Below are positions 42,032 to 53,790 of a stretch of 64,000 bases of DNA, piece after piece. Numbering within the stretch: the first letter of the stretch is position 1; each line of letters opens with the position of its first letter. The notes beneath the pieces are model-generated. The model ran no database searches. It was not told where the DNA came from and saw only the letters and a program-made list of their open reading frames with translations. Made by a program: the position numbers and the translations under genes. The stretch is from Gracilariopsis chorda (lineage: Eukaryota; Rhodophyta; Florideophyceae; Gracilariales; Gracilariaceae), in assembly GCA_003194525.1 (NCBI GenBank), contig NBIV01000024.1:124001-188000 (forward strand). Direction: 5' to 3'.

Positions 42032-44151
42032 ATGCCGACAAGAAGCCGCTCTAGCGCTAGTAAGCCGGAGGTGGCAGGACCCCGTTTAGCCACGTCGACT
42101 GAGGCGGACAACCTTTTATACCAGCAGGCAAGGAAGTCATGTTCAACCGGAGGAGCCGGAGCCTCTTCGGATGTACCGACTCCAGTTGCTAGAGAAGCTG
42201 CTACCCCACCTGGGTCTCGCACTGGTGACGACAGCACCTTAAGTGCTGAACTGCAGCAACTCCGCGCGGAATCTGAGACGCAGAAGTTCCGTCTGGAGGA
42301 AATGGATCGTCGCATCAACCGGTTGACATCGTCAGTGGAGACGTTACGTGAGGGGCACCTCGCCATGCAGAACTTACTAAACGATAATCAGCTATCTGGG
42401 ACGGTTCAGATTATCCACAAAGACGTTAATCGCATAATGGAGGCAAGAGAAGACGCCCCCGGGGCCCTACCAGCATTACCGGTCACTGTTGAGGAGGTCT
42501 GCTCACGCGTCAACCCACGCCTTGAGCGTCTGGAACACGTGGTGAACACGCCAATAGAAGTAGATCAGAGTAAGGTGAGAAGCGCCAGACAGCCCGAGCT
42601 GTCGTCAAAGGACTAAGACTGCCGTTCCGGACAGAAGAAGAAGCCACCGCGGCGCTCCAAGAAGAAGCGGAGATCCGCGATGGACGACTCGACCGACGAA
42701 GATGAAGATTCTGATGATTACGATGATGACGACTCCGATTTGGAGAGCTCTGAAAAGGACGACACGTCTGAAGACGATAGTTCTAGCGAAGACGAATATC
42801 GATGTTCGAAGAGGAAGAGCAGTCGCTCACTAATGTGCCGCAAGAAGGGGCCGCCTTGTCGAGGATTGAAACCTCTACCCTTTACTAATCCGCTTTATCG
42901 GAAGATCATGAACTATCGAACGTACCATTTACGTGTTCGTAAGCCCAAACGCTCTGGGCGTGAGACTGGGAAGGTGAGAGATCACATTCGACCAATGAAG
43001 ATTGGGTCCCATGACCTTAACTTTAACGGGAAGGACCAGATACTTGTGTTTGACTTTCTTAGCCGATTCGTCGCTGAGGCCGGCAACCTGGATATGAGCG
43101 AGGCTCAAGCGCTGGTGGCCTTACCACATTTCCTGAAGGATTTTGCTCTCGAACAATACCGAGCCGTGAGCGGCTCCTTGAGTGTAGATGACGGTGGCTT
43201 GGCTAGCTGGCCAGAGGCTGTGCAGTACTTTCTGCGTCACTTCGCGACTTCCAACGCTATCAGGAGCGCGATCCTGGATCTCAGGGATGTAACCCAAAAG
43301 GAAGATGAAGACGAGACTGAGTTCAGTTCAAGGTTGAATAATGCTGCAACTCGTTGCGTTAATTTTCACTCGATGGACGATGAGATGACGCTGTACGTCG
43401 ATGGATTACAGAAGGCTATCAAGTCTCTCATTGCCCGTCATCGGGATAGGCACACTCGTATTAAGTTTCTGGAACTCGTCCATTTCGCACAAGCTGAGGG
43501 GAGCGCAGTCCGAGCCCGCGGCGAGTGGCCGAATCACACCCGAAAGCTCACATCGGAGCAGCATAGTGCAAAACGAGGTCGTTTGATGTACATTGAGTCC
43601 CCGGAGAACACCCAAGCTTCTATGCAGACCCCTGCACCAACCAGTCACGATGCACACGAAGCTTTTCACTACTTGGGAGAGCCCATTGGTTCCATACCAA
43701 CTACGGAGTTACCTTCAACAGAAGAGACTGACCTGTTGGCCATGGATCAACGCCGATACCCTTATAGAAGGGAGGAATGGTCCAGCCCCCAGGAGGATTT
43801 ACGTCTAAGAAACCAGGATGGGTTGATACCCGTGTTCCTCATGCCCAAGCAAGGCCGACCAGGGATAGCCTGACTTGCTACAATTGCTACGCAAAGCATC
43901 ACATGGCTTCAGAGTGCACGCTCTCCTCTAAGGAGTTATTCAGGATCGTCCTGAAATATGAGGCCTTACACCAGGCAGAGAGGAAACGCGTACCCGCGAG
44001 TTCGTATTGGAAGGCCGAAGCATGGGTAATCGCTGAGGGGATGCGTCCAAACGCCTCTGCTACCACAGGCAGGAGTGCACCCCAAGTGCAGTCTCTGCTG
44101 AAGGAAGCAGCCCCTGTGGAGGGCAAAAAGCCCGCTCAATCGGGAAACTAG
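42032..44151 (+). pseudogene. gag: E2 gag, one stop and one frameshift
   Basis: Starts at ATG 42032 (MPTRSRSSASKPE). A coiled-coil-like segment lies near residues 75-130. An in-frame TAA at 42614-42616 interrupts it, then an acidic Asp/Ser-rich tract (42680-42800) and the Gag core up to about 43780 with MSEAQALVALPHFL and LASWPEAVQYFLRHFA. A frame change near 43780 leads to the zinc knuckle CYNCYAKHHMASEC (CX2CX4HX4C, near 43876-43917). It ends at TAG 44149-44151, preceded by the slippery GGGAAAC. Homologous to E1 gag in every part. Confidence 0.88.
44142..44148 (+). promoter_or_regulatory. Canonical -1 frameshift heptamer at the E2 gag stop
   Basis: G GGA AAC in the gag frame, directly followed by TAG. 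GGGAAAC obeys X XXY YYZ exactly, and the -1 frame is open into the protease. A short GAGG/CCTC hairpin (44154-44165) lies downstream. Confidence 0.75.
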
Positions 44152-44882
44152 GGGAGGGAGTCCTCAAGGGGTCGGCAGGGATCGATCCCATTATGCTGGC
44201 CGGGGTTCTGACATTTCCCCGCTCCAGGGAGGCTACGCCGAAGGTCCTTCTGAGGCCAGATAGATCTTCGACTGTCGGGGAACAGGTGCAGCTTGACTGC
44301 AGTTTGACGCGCCCTTGGAGACGATATGTGTGCCCAGGAAGAAGAATGGAATTCGTGATGGTCATGGCTCGCTGTAATTATAAGATCTATGCCGACGTCT
44401 GCTCTTCACAATTGCTTCTGACACGCAAATCGGCAGTGCTCGACACGGGTGCAGGCCCGACCTTCATCAGGATATCGGAATTGAATGATGACGAGCAGGC
44501 TCGAATCCAGGAGGCAGTATTACCGGATATCCGGGACGCTAACAGGAGGCCCATACGGACTCTCGGAACAATACGGCTTGTGGTCCAAGTCGGAAATCAT
44601 GTTGTCATGTTACCTTTCATCGTGTGTTCTACGTTAGCAGCGCCAGTGCTCCTGGGTTGTGATTATTGTGATAAATTTATCGAGGCTATTCGTCCGAAGA
44701 GTCGGGAAATTGAGCGGAAGAGGTCACCGCCGTACCTATTGTACGCCGACCCTTGCGACGACCCGCTTCCGCTGTGCCACTGCCTGCTTCACAGGAATGT
44801 GAAGCTCCCCAGGGCAGAACTTTCCCGAAGATTCGTATCGCCCAAATGGCTGTTATCCCGCCTCAATGCCAGGCTTGGGTGA
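44148..44882 (+). pseudogene. E2 protease region
   Basis: Frame entered by the -1 slip. It reads SAVLDTGAGPTFIRIS with an intact DTGA active site, then FIVCSTLAAPVLLGCDYCDKFIEAIRPKS as in E1. After about 44730 the frame is shifted and the true continuation is in the next entry. Confidence 0.85.
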
Positions 44883-46036
44883 CCGCCACAACGGCAAAGC
44901 ATGGACTTATTGTGGTGCAGCCAAACTCCGCACTCTATCACACTCATGGAGTACTCATTGCGAACGGCATCGCTCAGATAGAAACTAAAAGGCCATTCCA
45001 GGTTCTGGTGAGTAATATCGGTTCGACCGAATGCCGGTTGCACAAGAATCAGGTCGTTGGGACCGCGTTACCTCACCCATCTATGGTGTTACCGATGCAC
45101 GTAATGACGTCTGACGTCCTAGGGTTAGCATCAAAGGATGAGCAGCAACCACCCCTTACCCTCATGGAGGAACAAAATAGCATGAAACCACTGAAGGAGG
45201 AGAAAGTTTCCAAAGAGGAAGCCGAAAAAGCCCTCGAGGGCTTGAAAATGGAACACGTTCCAGAGGTGTATCAATCAAAGTTGCGCCGTCTACTATTGAA
45301 GTTTTCACACATGTGGAACGGCCGTATTGGCCAGATACCCGCAACAGAGCATCATATCGACACTTTGCCGGGTACAAGACCCATCGCACAACCACCTTAC
45401 CGTGCAGGACCGCGTACTCGACAAATCGAACAGGAGCACGTTAACTACATGTTGGAGAAGGGAATCATTGAGCCCGCTCAGTCCGCTTGGGCGTCCCCAG
45501 TTGTGCTCGCGCTAAAGAGCGATGGTTCGCTACGCTTTTGCGTTGAATATAGGTAACTGAATGGAGTAACGGTCAGGGATACCTACCCGCTTCCACGAAT
45601 GGATGAATGTATCGATAGTCTTGGAAGAGCCAATAGGTTTACTACGTTAGACGCAAATTGAGGATACTGGCAAGTGCCAATTGCTGCGGAGGAGCGCGAC
45701 AAGACTGCTTTCGTATGCCACGCGGGGCTGTATCGCTTCAAGCGAATGCCCTTTGGGTTGAAGAATGCCCCTGCCACCTTCCAGGGCGCCATTGACATCA
45801 TCTTGTCCCAGTATAAGGGGAAGAATTGCTTATTCTACTTGGATGACATCATTGTCTTCCGCCGTGATTATGAAGAACACTTCAACCACGTGGAGGTGAT
45901 CCTCAAATGCCTCAACCACGCAGGGATCACACTGAAGATCAATAAATGGAATGGTTCACGAACCAAGTCAAGTATTTGGGACACCGGATCAAGCCAGGTA
46001 CCTTGGAGATGGAGGAAGTGCAAACGGTTGCAATAA
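44753..46036 (+). pseudogene. E2 linker and reverse transcriptase
   Basis: Continuation after a frameshift near 44730. RT begins near 45440: VNYMLEKGIIEPAQSAWASPVVLALKSDGS... then FCVEYR followed by TAA (45554-45556). A TGA near 45659 sits in the DAN-GYWQVP segment. From 45674 come FVCHAGLYRFKRMPFGL and FYLDDIIVF (catalytic Asp pair intact). Another frameshift near 45945 ends this frame. Confidence 0.85.
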
Positions 46037-46959
46037 GTGAGGCCAAACCTCCAAAGACACATACCCAACTACGAGCCTTCCTAGGGCTTTTTAACCTCTA
46101 CAGACGATTCGTCCCACGCTATTCGCACATCGCTGCACCTCTCAATGCCCTTTTGGAGAAAGGTCAGCCTTTACAGTTGCAGGAATTCGGAAACCCCGAA
46201 ACGGAAGCTTTCGAAACGCTAAAGCGCATGCTGACTTCAGCCCCTGTGCTCAGTCTTCCGAAACCGGATTTGCCCTTTTCCGTCGACATGGACGCTAGGG
46301 ATTATCAAGTAGGGTGTGCCCTTTTTCAAACCCATAAGGACGGGAAATGATATCCCATCGAATACTGGTCTCGATCACTGCATCAGGCAGAAAGGAATTA
46401 CTCGGTGTCAGAAAAAGAGTGCCTTGCTGTGGTATGGGCTCTTAGGACCCTTCGGCCTTACCTACAGGGTGTCCATTTCACGGTCAATACCAATCATTCT
46501 TGCCTGCGATGGCTCATGTCCATATCCGGCCATTCGGGACGTCTCATGAGAAGGGGCTTGCGCCTTTCCGAGTTCTACTTCACCGTCACTTACAAGAAGG
46601 TAACTTCAAACGTGCATGCTGACGCGCTATCGCGATTGGAAACTTTGGGCGAAACCCTGTTACCGGTCGATGACGACATCCCATGCTTGCTAATGAGTGA
46701 TTCTCAAAAAGTGGAAATGGAACCGGACATGCTTGAAAACTTCGACGAGGACGAATACTACTTCGACCTCCTTGTCACCCAGACGACGGAAACGCCTGCT
46801 GACCAACAACTGGAGCGTGTCTCCCTCCAGGAGCTCTTACGTGAACAGTTCACAGATCCCTTCTGTGCGGGCGTCCGCTCCCGTCTTAACGGGGGGGGAG
46901 GAGTTACCATTTCGTCTCGACGATTGCAGTATTCTTATTCGAACTGTCGAAAAGCATGA
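45946..46959 (+). pseudogene. E2 RT thumb and RNase H
   Basis: QVKYLGHRIKPGTLEME and LRAFLGLFNLYRRFVPRY, then SVDMDARDYQVGCALFQ (the second acidic residue now in DMDA). A TGA at 46348-46350 follows; then SEKECLAVVWALRTLRPYL and VHADALSRL. The frame changes again near 46905, within a run of eight G (46891-46898). Confidence 0.85.
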
Positions 46960-48076
46960 TCACATTGTGATACCTCACTCGCTCAAGAGCAGGGTACTGC
47001 CTCTGGCCCATTATTCACAGCTATCTGGTCATCCAGGAGGAACGAAACTCTACCTGAGCCTCAGGAAGGACTTCTATTTTCCAAACTCGGCAATCGATTG
47101 TCACGCGACAGCTACGCTATGCGCAACCTGCGCTAAGAACGGGGTGAAATTGTGGAGAAAGAAGAAGCCACTTAAGCAATTCCCGGCGAAAGCGCCCCTA
47201 CAGTATGTCAGAATTGACATTCTTGGCGAGCTGATTCGCTCTAAGCGAGGAAACCGATACCTCTCGGTAATAACCGATCGCTTCTCCAAGCTGGTAAGGA
47301 CTGTTCCGCTTAAACGGATTACTGCAGCCGTGATAGCACGAGCGTTTATTTACCATTGGGTGTATTACTATGGCCCACCGGAGGTTCTGCTCTCAGATAA
47401 TGGTAAGCAATTTGTTGCACGCTTCTTTCAAGATATATGTAGGATACTGGGCGTCAAGAACGTGTTTACCACGACCTACCATCCTCAGTGTAACGGCCAA
47501 GTGGAGCGGTACAATCGCACAATCTTAGCCGCGCTACGGCACTACATTGCGGACCATCCGAAAGATTGGGACTTGTATACAGATACAATGTGTTATGCGT
47601 ACAATACGCAAATACATTCGACAACGAAATTGGCACCGTTTAAGCTGGTACTATCACGCCGCCCGCCGGCATTACCGATCGAGATTGACTCGCAAGATAG
47701 CGACCAGGAGGAGACGCCTACCCAGTTTCACCTACGCTGGAGGAATGAGCTACGCGCACGCGCGGCTAAAGCTGCAGAAGAAATGGGAAAGGCCCAAGCC
47801 AGGTACAAGCGCAATTATGATGGGAACCTACAACCGGCTTTACCGGATCTTCAAGTTGGAGGACACGTCTTCGTGAGGATCGACCGCAAAGATGAAGAGA
47901 ACTCCAAGTACAAAAAAGAGCGTAAGCATCGGCATAAACTCGGGCCGATCGCAACAGGGCCGTATGAATTTGTCGAGTTCGACGAAAACCCTGCAGTGAT
48001 CAAGAAAGGTGATGAAGTAGAACGCGTCTCACGCGATAAGATGGTGCGCGCACCAAGCCCCGAAGCTGACACGTAG
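46905..48076 (+). pseudogene. E2 integrase (core intact, upstream shifted)
   Basis: Carries the HHCC finger (HYSQLSGHPGG to CATCAKN), DILGEL, LLSDNGKQFV and NGQVERYNRT giving the D,D35E set, and the full C-terminal part including YNTQIHSTTKLAPFKLVLSR, which E1 lost to its deletion. It ends in TAG at 48074-48076 after VSRDKMVRAPSPEADT. Confidence 0.88.
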
Positions 48077-48322
48077 CGAGAGCAGGCTGCACGTGACCGC
48101 ATCGAGCCACGGAAGCTGCCACAGCCACTGGTGGCGCCGCAACTCGCTGACGAGCCAAAGAGGGGGAATTTGGCCTCAAAATATCTGCCACATGGCGCGC
48201 AACGCATAACGGATGGCTCATAAGCCTGGAAGGATGGGTCGATAGTCCGACGTTCAGAAACGAGCAATCTTATTGACCCAGCCCAAATTGCTGGCCCTAA
48301 GGAAGCAATCCGTACCTTTACG

Positions 48323-48982
48323 GTGCAGCACGCTGCTCCTTCCTCACGGAAGCTTGCGGAGATCGCGCACAAGTCGCCCAAGGACACCCGACCAGACGGC
48401 CGTTCCGAAGTCCAAACGGAGGAGCCCGAGCTCAATAAGCAACGGCCACTCGCTGAAAGAGATGAAGGCGAGAGCGCCACGCCAGAGGTCACACTGTCGC
48501 GCGTCGACTCCGGAAGTGCAGAAGCACGGAACCGTCGCGACATCTCCGCAGAAGTAACTGCGCAGGATGACACGGATTTCAGAGCAGTGGCAGGACCACG
48601 CAAGAAGGTTGTTTCGGCTGACTCGACGTTAGGGGATGCTGTGCAACAAGGCGACAGCCCCAACAAGCCGAATACAGTACCACCGGAAAAGGAGGAGCCC
48701 CCATGGGCAATTATCGAGCACAAAGCGACGGGAAGCGTCGTGGGACCGCCAATTGAATCGGATCAGCCGAAAAAGAAGTTGAAGGCAACCGCCGAACCGG
48801 AGGAAACCAGGAAGTCTAGGACAATGGGCCGGGAACGGGCCGTCGTTAGGAGCCCTGACATGCGCCAACTCGCGACTCGAGATCTTTCGTCGCGAGGCGA
48901 CCAAATCGAGGAAACTCGTAAGGTCACTGCCACTGCCGAGGGTGAACCCACAGAGATGGGAGAACCCGAGCCTGCTGAATAG
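48323..48982 (+). pseudogene. E2 Pol linker before the chromodomain
   Basis: 219 codons in the integrase frame after stops at 48074-48300. Charged and Pro/Ala/Glu-rich, without a domain. TAG at 48980-48982 separates it from the chromodomain, which is in the same frame. Confidence 0.55.
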
Positions 48983-48997
48983 TACGTTATAGAACGT

Positions 48998-49210
48998 ATG
49001 GTGGCCCACGGCTGGGACGATGAGGACAACAGTTCGCTGTTCAGAGTACGCTGGTACGGATATCCGTTGGATAGCGACACCTGGGAGCCCACCCCTCATC
49101 TTCCGCGATCTCAGGTGTTAGTCTACTGTACGCGCGTGAAACTGGATGTCCCAGAGAATATCGATGACGCTCTCGTCGGTATTATCGTCTTAGGACGCAC
49201 TAGCTCGTAA
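48998..49210 (+). CDS. E2 chromodomain (70 aa from ATG)
   Basis: FRVRWYGYPLDSDTWEPTPHLP is the chromodomain core; YVIER just before the ATG, after the TAG, is its first strand, so the domain was once joined to Pol. Residues after ~45 match the E1 tail loosely. As in E1 the domain is now detached from integrase. Confidence 0.75.
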   Translation: MVAHGWDDEDNSSLFRVRWYGYPLDSDTWEPTPHLPRSQVLVYCTRVKLDVPENIDDALVGIIVLGRTSS

Positions 49211-49414
49211 TAGTCCCCCATTGGGAATCACGGAGCGGAGCATTTGCTCATGAGTGGAGAGAAGGAGTGAAAAGTCACAGAAGTGGAACCATGGAGACGG
49301 AAAGGAGAAGAAAAAAGATAGAAGTGAAGAATTCACAAGGTGAGGATTTGTTTTACCTCAAACTATACTACGTTTAGTCGTAAGTAAAGTCATATCAGCC
49401 AGGTCAGGCTGTCA
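49211..49414. other. Spacer between the E2 chromodomain and antisense frame
   Basis: Purine-rich, no frame. Equivalent to 9032-9367 in E1 and contains CTACGTTTAGTCGTAAG near 49367. Confidence 0.4.
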
Positions 49415-50290
49415 TCACGCGTTTGTGTTTGGACCGCCGTCCATGCGGAGACGCAAGAGGTTCAGCATCTGCTGACGACCACTGGGGATCTGTTCAGGTG
49501 GAATGCCAGCGTCTAGGAGGAATTGCCTTAACATTCCGAGTTCGCCCTCGTTGCCCGTACCAATTGGTTGACTAGGCACCTGAGCAGAGGTCTGCATCGC
49601 CGCAGCACTCGGTTCGACGTCGTCGGCGGCATATGGTGAAGACACCTCCATGGCTTCCCCTTCCGCCTCAGCATCGGCCTCGAGATTCCCCAGTTCGTCG
49701 ACGTTAGCGTCAGGATTGACCGGAGCCGGTTCAAATACGTAGCCAGTGGGCTGAGCTGGGGGTATCGCTCGTGGATTCTCGCGTAGGTGTTTTGCCTGTG
49801 CGCAATCGATGTGCTGATTGGTCCACGGATCATACCACAGGAAGTCACCGCCAGGGCCGTTTCTCCCCGGGGAGTGATCGAAGTCATGTGACCCACGCGC
49901 TGCCTGTTCAGCTGGCACAAGGTTCGAGTTAATCTGTTCTATTACGTCTATCAGACGACGGAATTCCTCCTGGTTGGCTCGTGAGCCAAGTATGAAGGAT
50001 AAGTCGAGTTCTCTCGCGTATCGCCGAGCAGTTGGGCTCATGTACCACAAGCGGTATGTGTCATAGACGTCCCACAGGACGTACACAGCCACCTTGGCAA
50101 TGAATTCGGTGTAGACGACTACCCAGTAACCGGAAAACGGATCGTTCGTGAGGGCAGACCCCACGTAGGTCAAGGCAGGAGGGAGCTCCACAGCGCAACC
50201 ACGAGGACTCTCGATCTCATGCCAGTGCCTCGGGATAGGGATGTAGCGCTCAGGGCGCGAATGGAACCGCACTTCGTCGATCTCCAACAT
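49415..50290 (-). pseudogene. E2 antisense protein, C-terminal part (291 codons)
   Basis: Minus-strand frame matching E1 9368-10579: SPRGCAVELPPALTYVGS, SGYW, VAVYVLWDVYDTYRLWYMSP, LDLSFILGSRANQEEF. The acidic, Ala-rich C-terminus is also conserved in character. It stays in the same frame as 50351-51121; only stops at about 50296-50298 (TAA) and 50351-50353 (TGA) separate them, and the bases between still encode ERRARSRLRYVVP, which matches E1. Confidence 0.75.
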
Positions 50291-50350
50291 TTTTTATGGT
50301 ACAACGTACCGGAGTCGCGACCTCGCGCGTCGCTCCCACCTTGGGAAGTC

Positions 50351-51121
50351 TCAGTAGAGGATGTCGCGTTTGCGAAGGAAGCGGAATTCCGCACGGATCT
50401 GAGGATTGTCGAAGCAGAGCGCTGCGTTGGAAACGCTGCGGACCCCTTGCCATTGACGGATATCCAGATGAGCCAGGTTCTCGGCATATGCGTAAGCTTC
50501 TCCGCCTGTGCGGGCATACCAGGTGTCGAAATTCCAATTCTCATTCAAGGGAACCGTCCCAATGAGGCGACGCATCCGCATATATACCAGTCGCACGAAA
50601 TTTCTGCAGGCCTCCACCATGGATTCGCCATGGTGACGAGTTATTGCGCTATCAGGCAGTGCACAATGGCTCAACCAATCTGTTGTGTATAAGGCAAACC
50701 ATGGTACACCGTCAGGAGGTCGACCGGCGACCACGTAGCTCCTGTTAAGCTCTTCATTGCGGACACCCGCTGGGAAGAACCAAGTAGCTCGTGTGTACAC
50801 GTTCAAGTTTCGCAAAGGGCCATGCCCCACCAATTCCGAATACGAAGGGAAAGAACCCGCGGGGATCGGTGGTTGTGGAGCCTGTACGCCAGGAGGCAGA
50901 AGATACGCGGGAACCGCTGGCCCAGAAAAGCTTTGCCGCAATGGCGCAGTTTGTGACAAAGGTGTCGGATGATGACCTGAAGCGGCTGCAGGCTGAGCAG
51001 GAGCGTCTAGATCGTCATAGAACGACGGCAGAATCATGTAGGGTGGATATTTGTTCATTGTGTGGACACAAAACGAAGCAAGGACACTTGAGAGAGTGAG
51101 ATTGGTATCGCTTGTGTTCAT
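50351..51121 (-). pseudogene. E2 antisense protein, N-terminal part (256 codons)
   Basis: Starts at ATG 51121, 93 bases inside the 3' LTR border. Residues ~95-140 match E1 (TRATWFFPAGVRNEELNRSY) and the end (AYAENLAHL... RAEFRFLRKR) matches CENLAAYQ...RAEFRYLRR. With the C-terminal part it makes about 570 codons in one frame. No signal peptide or known domain; function unknown. Confidence 0.7.
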
Positions 51122-51198
51122 TGAAGAGCGAGATGATGTGCAGAGAGCTGCTTGGCGAAGTCGCTTTTAAACGCTCTTGCGTCGCGCGCGCTCCGCCC

Positions 51199-51213
51199 TT
51201 AACGGGGGTGATG
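51199..51213 (+). promoter_or_regulatory. E2 polypurine tract
   Basis: TTAACGGGGGTGATG directly before TGTAGCATT, equivalent to the E1 tract at 11248-11260. Confidence 0.6.
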
Positions 51214-51919
51214 TGTAGCATTCAGAATGCAATGGATTCGGAGTGCCAATTATCGCTTAAGTTGGGGGATGCAACTCATCAATTGACGTTGAGGTTAACG
51301 ATACTGAGCGACAGCTATGAAAAGAACTGTCTCATGGGTGGCACATTAGTGCAGTTATACACCTGTACCACCCTGGCACCCATTGCCAAATAATTTATTC
51401 GATATTTTATTCTAGTGCCAAATAGTGGCTAACCACACGTGTAGGCTTGACAGTGAGGCCGTCGCGCTGCCCTTATGGGCCTAGTAAAGGGCTGAAGCCC
51501 AGGTGAGGAAGGCGGAGGCCAACCAACGACCAACGTCTTACCGAAGTGGTAAACTACAGGAATCCTAAGTCGTTTACAAAATTGGAGCGCCTGTAGCATC
51601 AGTGCCTAATGGTATCTGAGCTACAGCTGTCGTTCCGAAGATCTCCTCATATTCCTGTCATTACTGACTCCCGTTTCGCCCCTTTTACTTGGCGTTGTGT
51701 GCTGTTTTCTCAGGTAATCCTGTGCTGTACCCAACACCGAGATCTCCGAACCCTCCGACTCTTCGTCCGTTCGTGCACTCACGAGATATCACCGATCGGC
51801 AGCCGAGCATGTGTTAATAGACATTCGACCGCAAGGCGGCGCCCGCTTACGCGGCTACCCGTGGATATCCACCTCTGCTACCGAGACGCTACAGTCGTTG
51901 GTGGAATACCACATAAACT
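51214..51919 (+). repeat. E2 3' LTR
   Basis: Aligns with 40986-41689. It ends CCACATAAAC(T) and is followed by AAGCATTCAG. Confidence 0.88.
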
Positions 51920-51945
51920 AAGCATTCAGTATCAACCAACCATCA

Positions 51946-52295
51946 GGATGAATCAGAACTCCAATATTCAAGACGCAAGGGAATTCTACAACAATGTAAA
52001 CCTCGGTGGAAGATCACTACATACCTGGATGGGTGAAATCACTAGCATGGAAGCACTTATGCTACGCCTTTGCTGGGCAGCCTGTCGTATATCCTTTGCA
52101 ATCGCCCAACATCATGGACCTTTCTACACCGACGAAAATGACAAACTTCAGCACCGACTTTTCTTCAGCTATGATGGCAAAATTCTGAAGATTTTGGACG
52201 ATACATTGAAATGCATCTTTTCTACTACATGGCCGCACGTTACGGACACCTCTCTGGTGAACGAACTTGCACGGAGGAAATTTGTGAAATCTTAA
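51946..52295 (+). CDS. Unknown reading frame (116 aa) after E2
   Basis: Begins MNQNSNIQDAREFYNN; the frame is also open upstream into the E2 LTR. It includes SMEALMLRLCWAACRISFAI and ends FVKS. No family is recognised. It lies between E2 and the right LTR-like repeat, so it may be the 3' internal part of element C or host sequence. Confidence 0.3.
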
Positions 52296-52469
52296 ATCTC
52301 TTGGAGGATGAAAGTTAAGTCCAATTCACCCTGGAACCTGACTCTCAACGAAACCTCTTCCCAGTTCCTCCAGAATCTGGGTTGATGCGAATCTACGAAT
52401 ATCTTTGTTATGACTACTTACGAGTCGGGTCGACTCGACTGTTAGAGGAGAGTGATGGTAGATTTAGTT

Positions 52470-53128
52470 TCTCTTTTTTCTTTGTTTAGGTATAGGTGGC
52501 TCCAGCATCAGTTCTAACCTGTCTACTTCTCCTATTTTTACTCTAATCTATCTCCTGAAGAGATCGATTACTTATTTGCCATGTCCACCTGGCCTCAAAG
52601 CCGAAATGACATCTTTTGTGACATACTGTTAACATATTATGACAAAATGTTTATGCCAGAAAAGCCCCGGCAGACCACGTGGACGGAGTTGACTCCGAAA
52701 TACACGTGGCCTACTACTTACAACGTTGAAAAACACCTCACATAGTACAGCAGTGATCAGATGGTCATAGACAGTTCTCGTAAGATCCTCGCCAAGTCAT
52801 CACGAAGACGTTGGGGTTATGCCAGATTATCAAGACCCTGTCCGTTGCTGATCCTTGCCAAGTCATTGAACAAGTCATGAGCTGGGGAACTTGCTAGGTC
52901 ATCAAACGGCTAGATCTGGCATTGATTCTGATAAACCACCAACGTTTGGAGGCCAACGAGAAGGCCAAGCATAATGCCTTTAAGCCAGGACGATTTCTCG
53001 CAGACTAGTAGCACTGATAGAACTAGGCGAGACCTTCTGTAGAAACCCCGATGAATACTCCGAACTTCAACTCAGATCATCACCATCCACTTCCAACCAA
53101 TCTCAACTATTGCACCTCTGTTCCTAAC
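52470..53128 (+). repeat. LTR-like repeat, right copy
   Basis: Counterpart of 33830-34500. The TATA box region is mutated (CTGTAGAAACCC). Similarity ends near CTAACACTCACC. If it is the 3' LTR of element C, that element now spans about 19 kb through the nested solo LTR B and E2. Confidence 0.6.
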
Positions 53129-53139
53129 ACTCACCTAAG

Positions 53140-53789
53140 TGTTGACGCCGACAATACAGGATATAGCCTGCCCAACTATATTTGAGGTCCACCTCGTTTC
53201 CCACACTCGTCGGGTATTACTCGTTCAGTCCTCGTCACTACCGGCCTGCGGCCGCGGGTAGTACACATTGCGATGTAGCTAAGCCCGTTGGGCTAGTCCA
53301 AATCCTGACGTCTGAGTAGATAGCCCACGTATTGTATCGATTCCAATACTTAGGTGCACAGGCGAGTCCTGGTTAGTGAGAATCGCTCTTTTTAGTGCCA
53401 TAGAGCGCACCCGTAGCAGAGGTACACGTCTGGGCTCTGACGTACTTTCAGGGATACCCTTCTCTCTTGTAGCAATCCGTGGGATGCTCGGTCGAAGCGT
53501 CGTACACGACGCAAGCATAAGCCCTCGCCTGGGCGATGATCCAATTTCGGGGTTGTGCTCCCGTTTTCCGTCGCACTGCGACGTTTCTGGTCGACGGATA
53601 GGACTTAAGACGATTCCATTACGCTGGTTTTACGTCTATCAGACGACCGTTTCTTTTGGGAGCTATGGGCATCGCCCAATAGTAGTACTTCTGTTGGAAT
53701 CATAGAACCGAGCGTGGTGTTCGAACCGTTCCGGGCCGGCTAGTGTTCTCTTGCCAGGCTCTGCCTGCTCTTATTTCCGCTGATAACGG
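53140..53789 (+). repeat. Probable 5' LTR of truncated element F
   Basis: 650 bases without coding potential, immediately before a primer-binding site of the E1/E2 type. The likely start is TGTTGACGCC at 53140. There is no second copy in the window, so it is inferred from position only. It contains the GC palindrome-like GGCCTGCGGCCGCGGG near 53241. Confidence 0.45.
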
Positions 53790-53790
53790 C

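Larger units (their letters stand above)
40986..51919 (+). mobile_element. E2: older E1-like Ty3/Gypsy chromodomain retrotransposon
   Basis: Same architecture as E1: LTRs of ~705 bp, identical primer-binding site, gag, -1 pol, chromodomain, antisense frame, polypurine tract. LTRs are about 95% identical by eye and the genes carry several frameshifts and stops, so it is older. No target-site duplication is visible (GACAC before, TAAGC or AAGCA after). LTR sequences of E1 and E2 differ widely, while the proteins are clearly homologous, so these are separate families of one lineage. Confidence 0.9.

Noticed and set aside
46888-46905. Run of G at the E2 RNase H/integrase boundary as a possible programmed slip site
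   Set aside because: E1 has no frame change there (it reads through with GG only), so a length mutation in the G run is the simpler cause.
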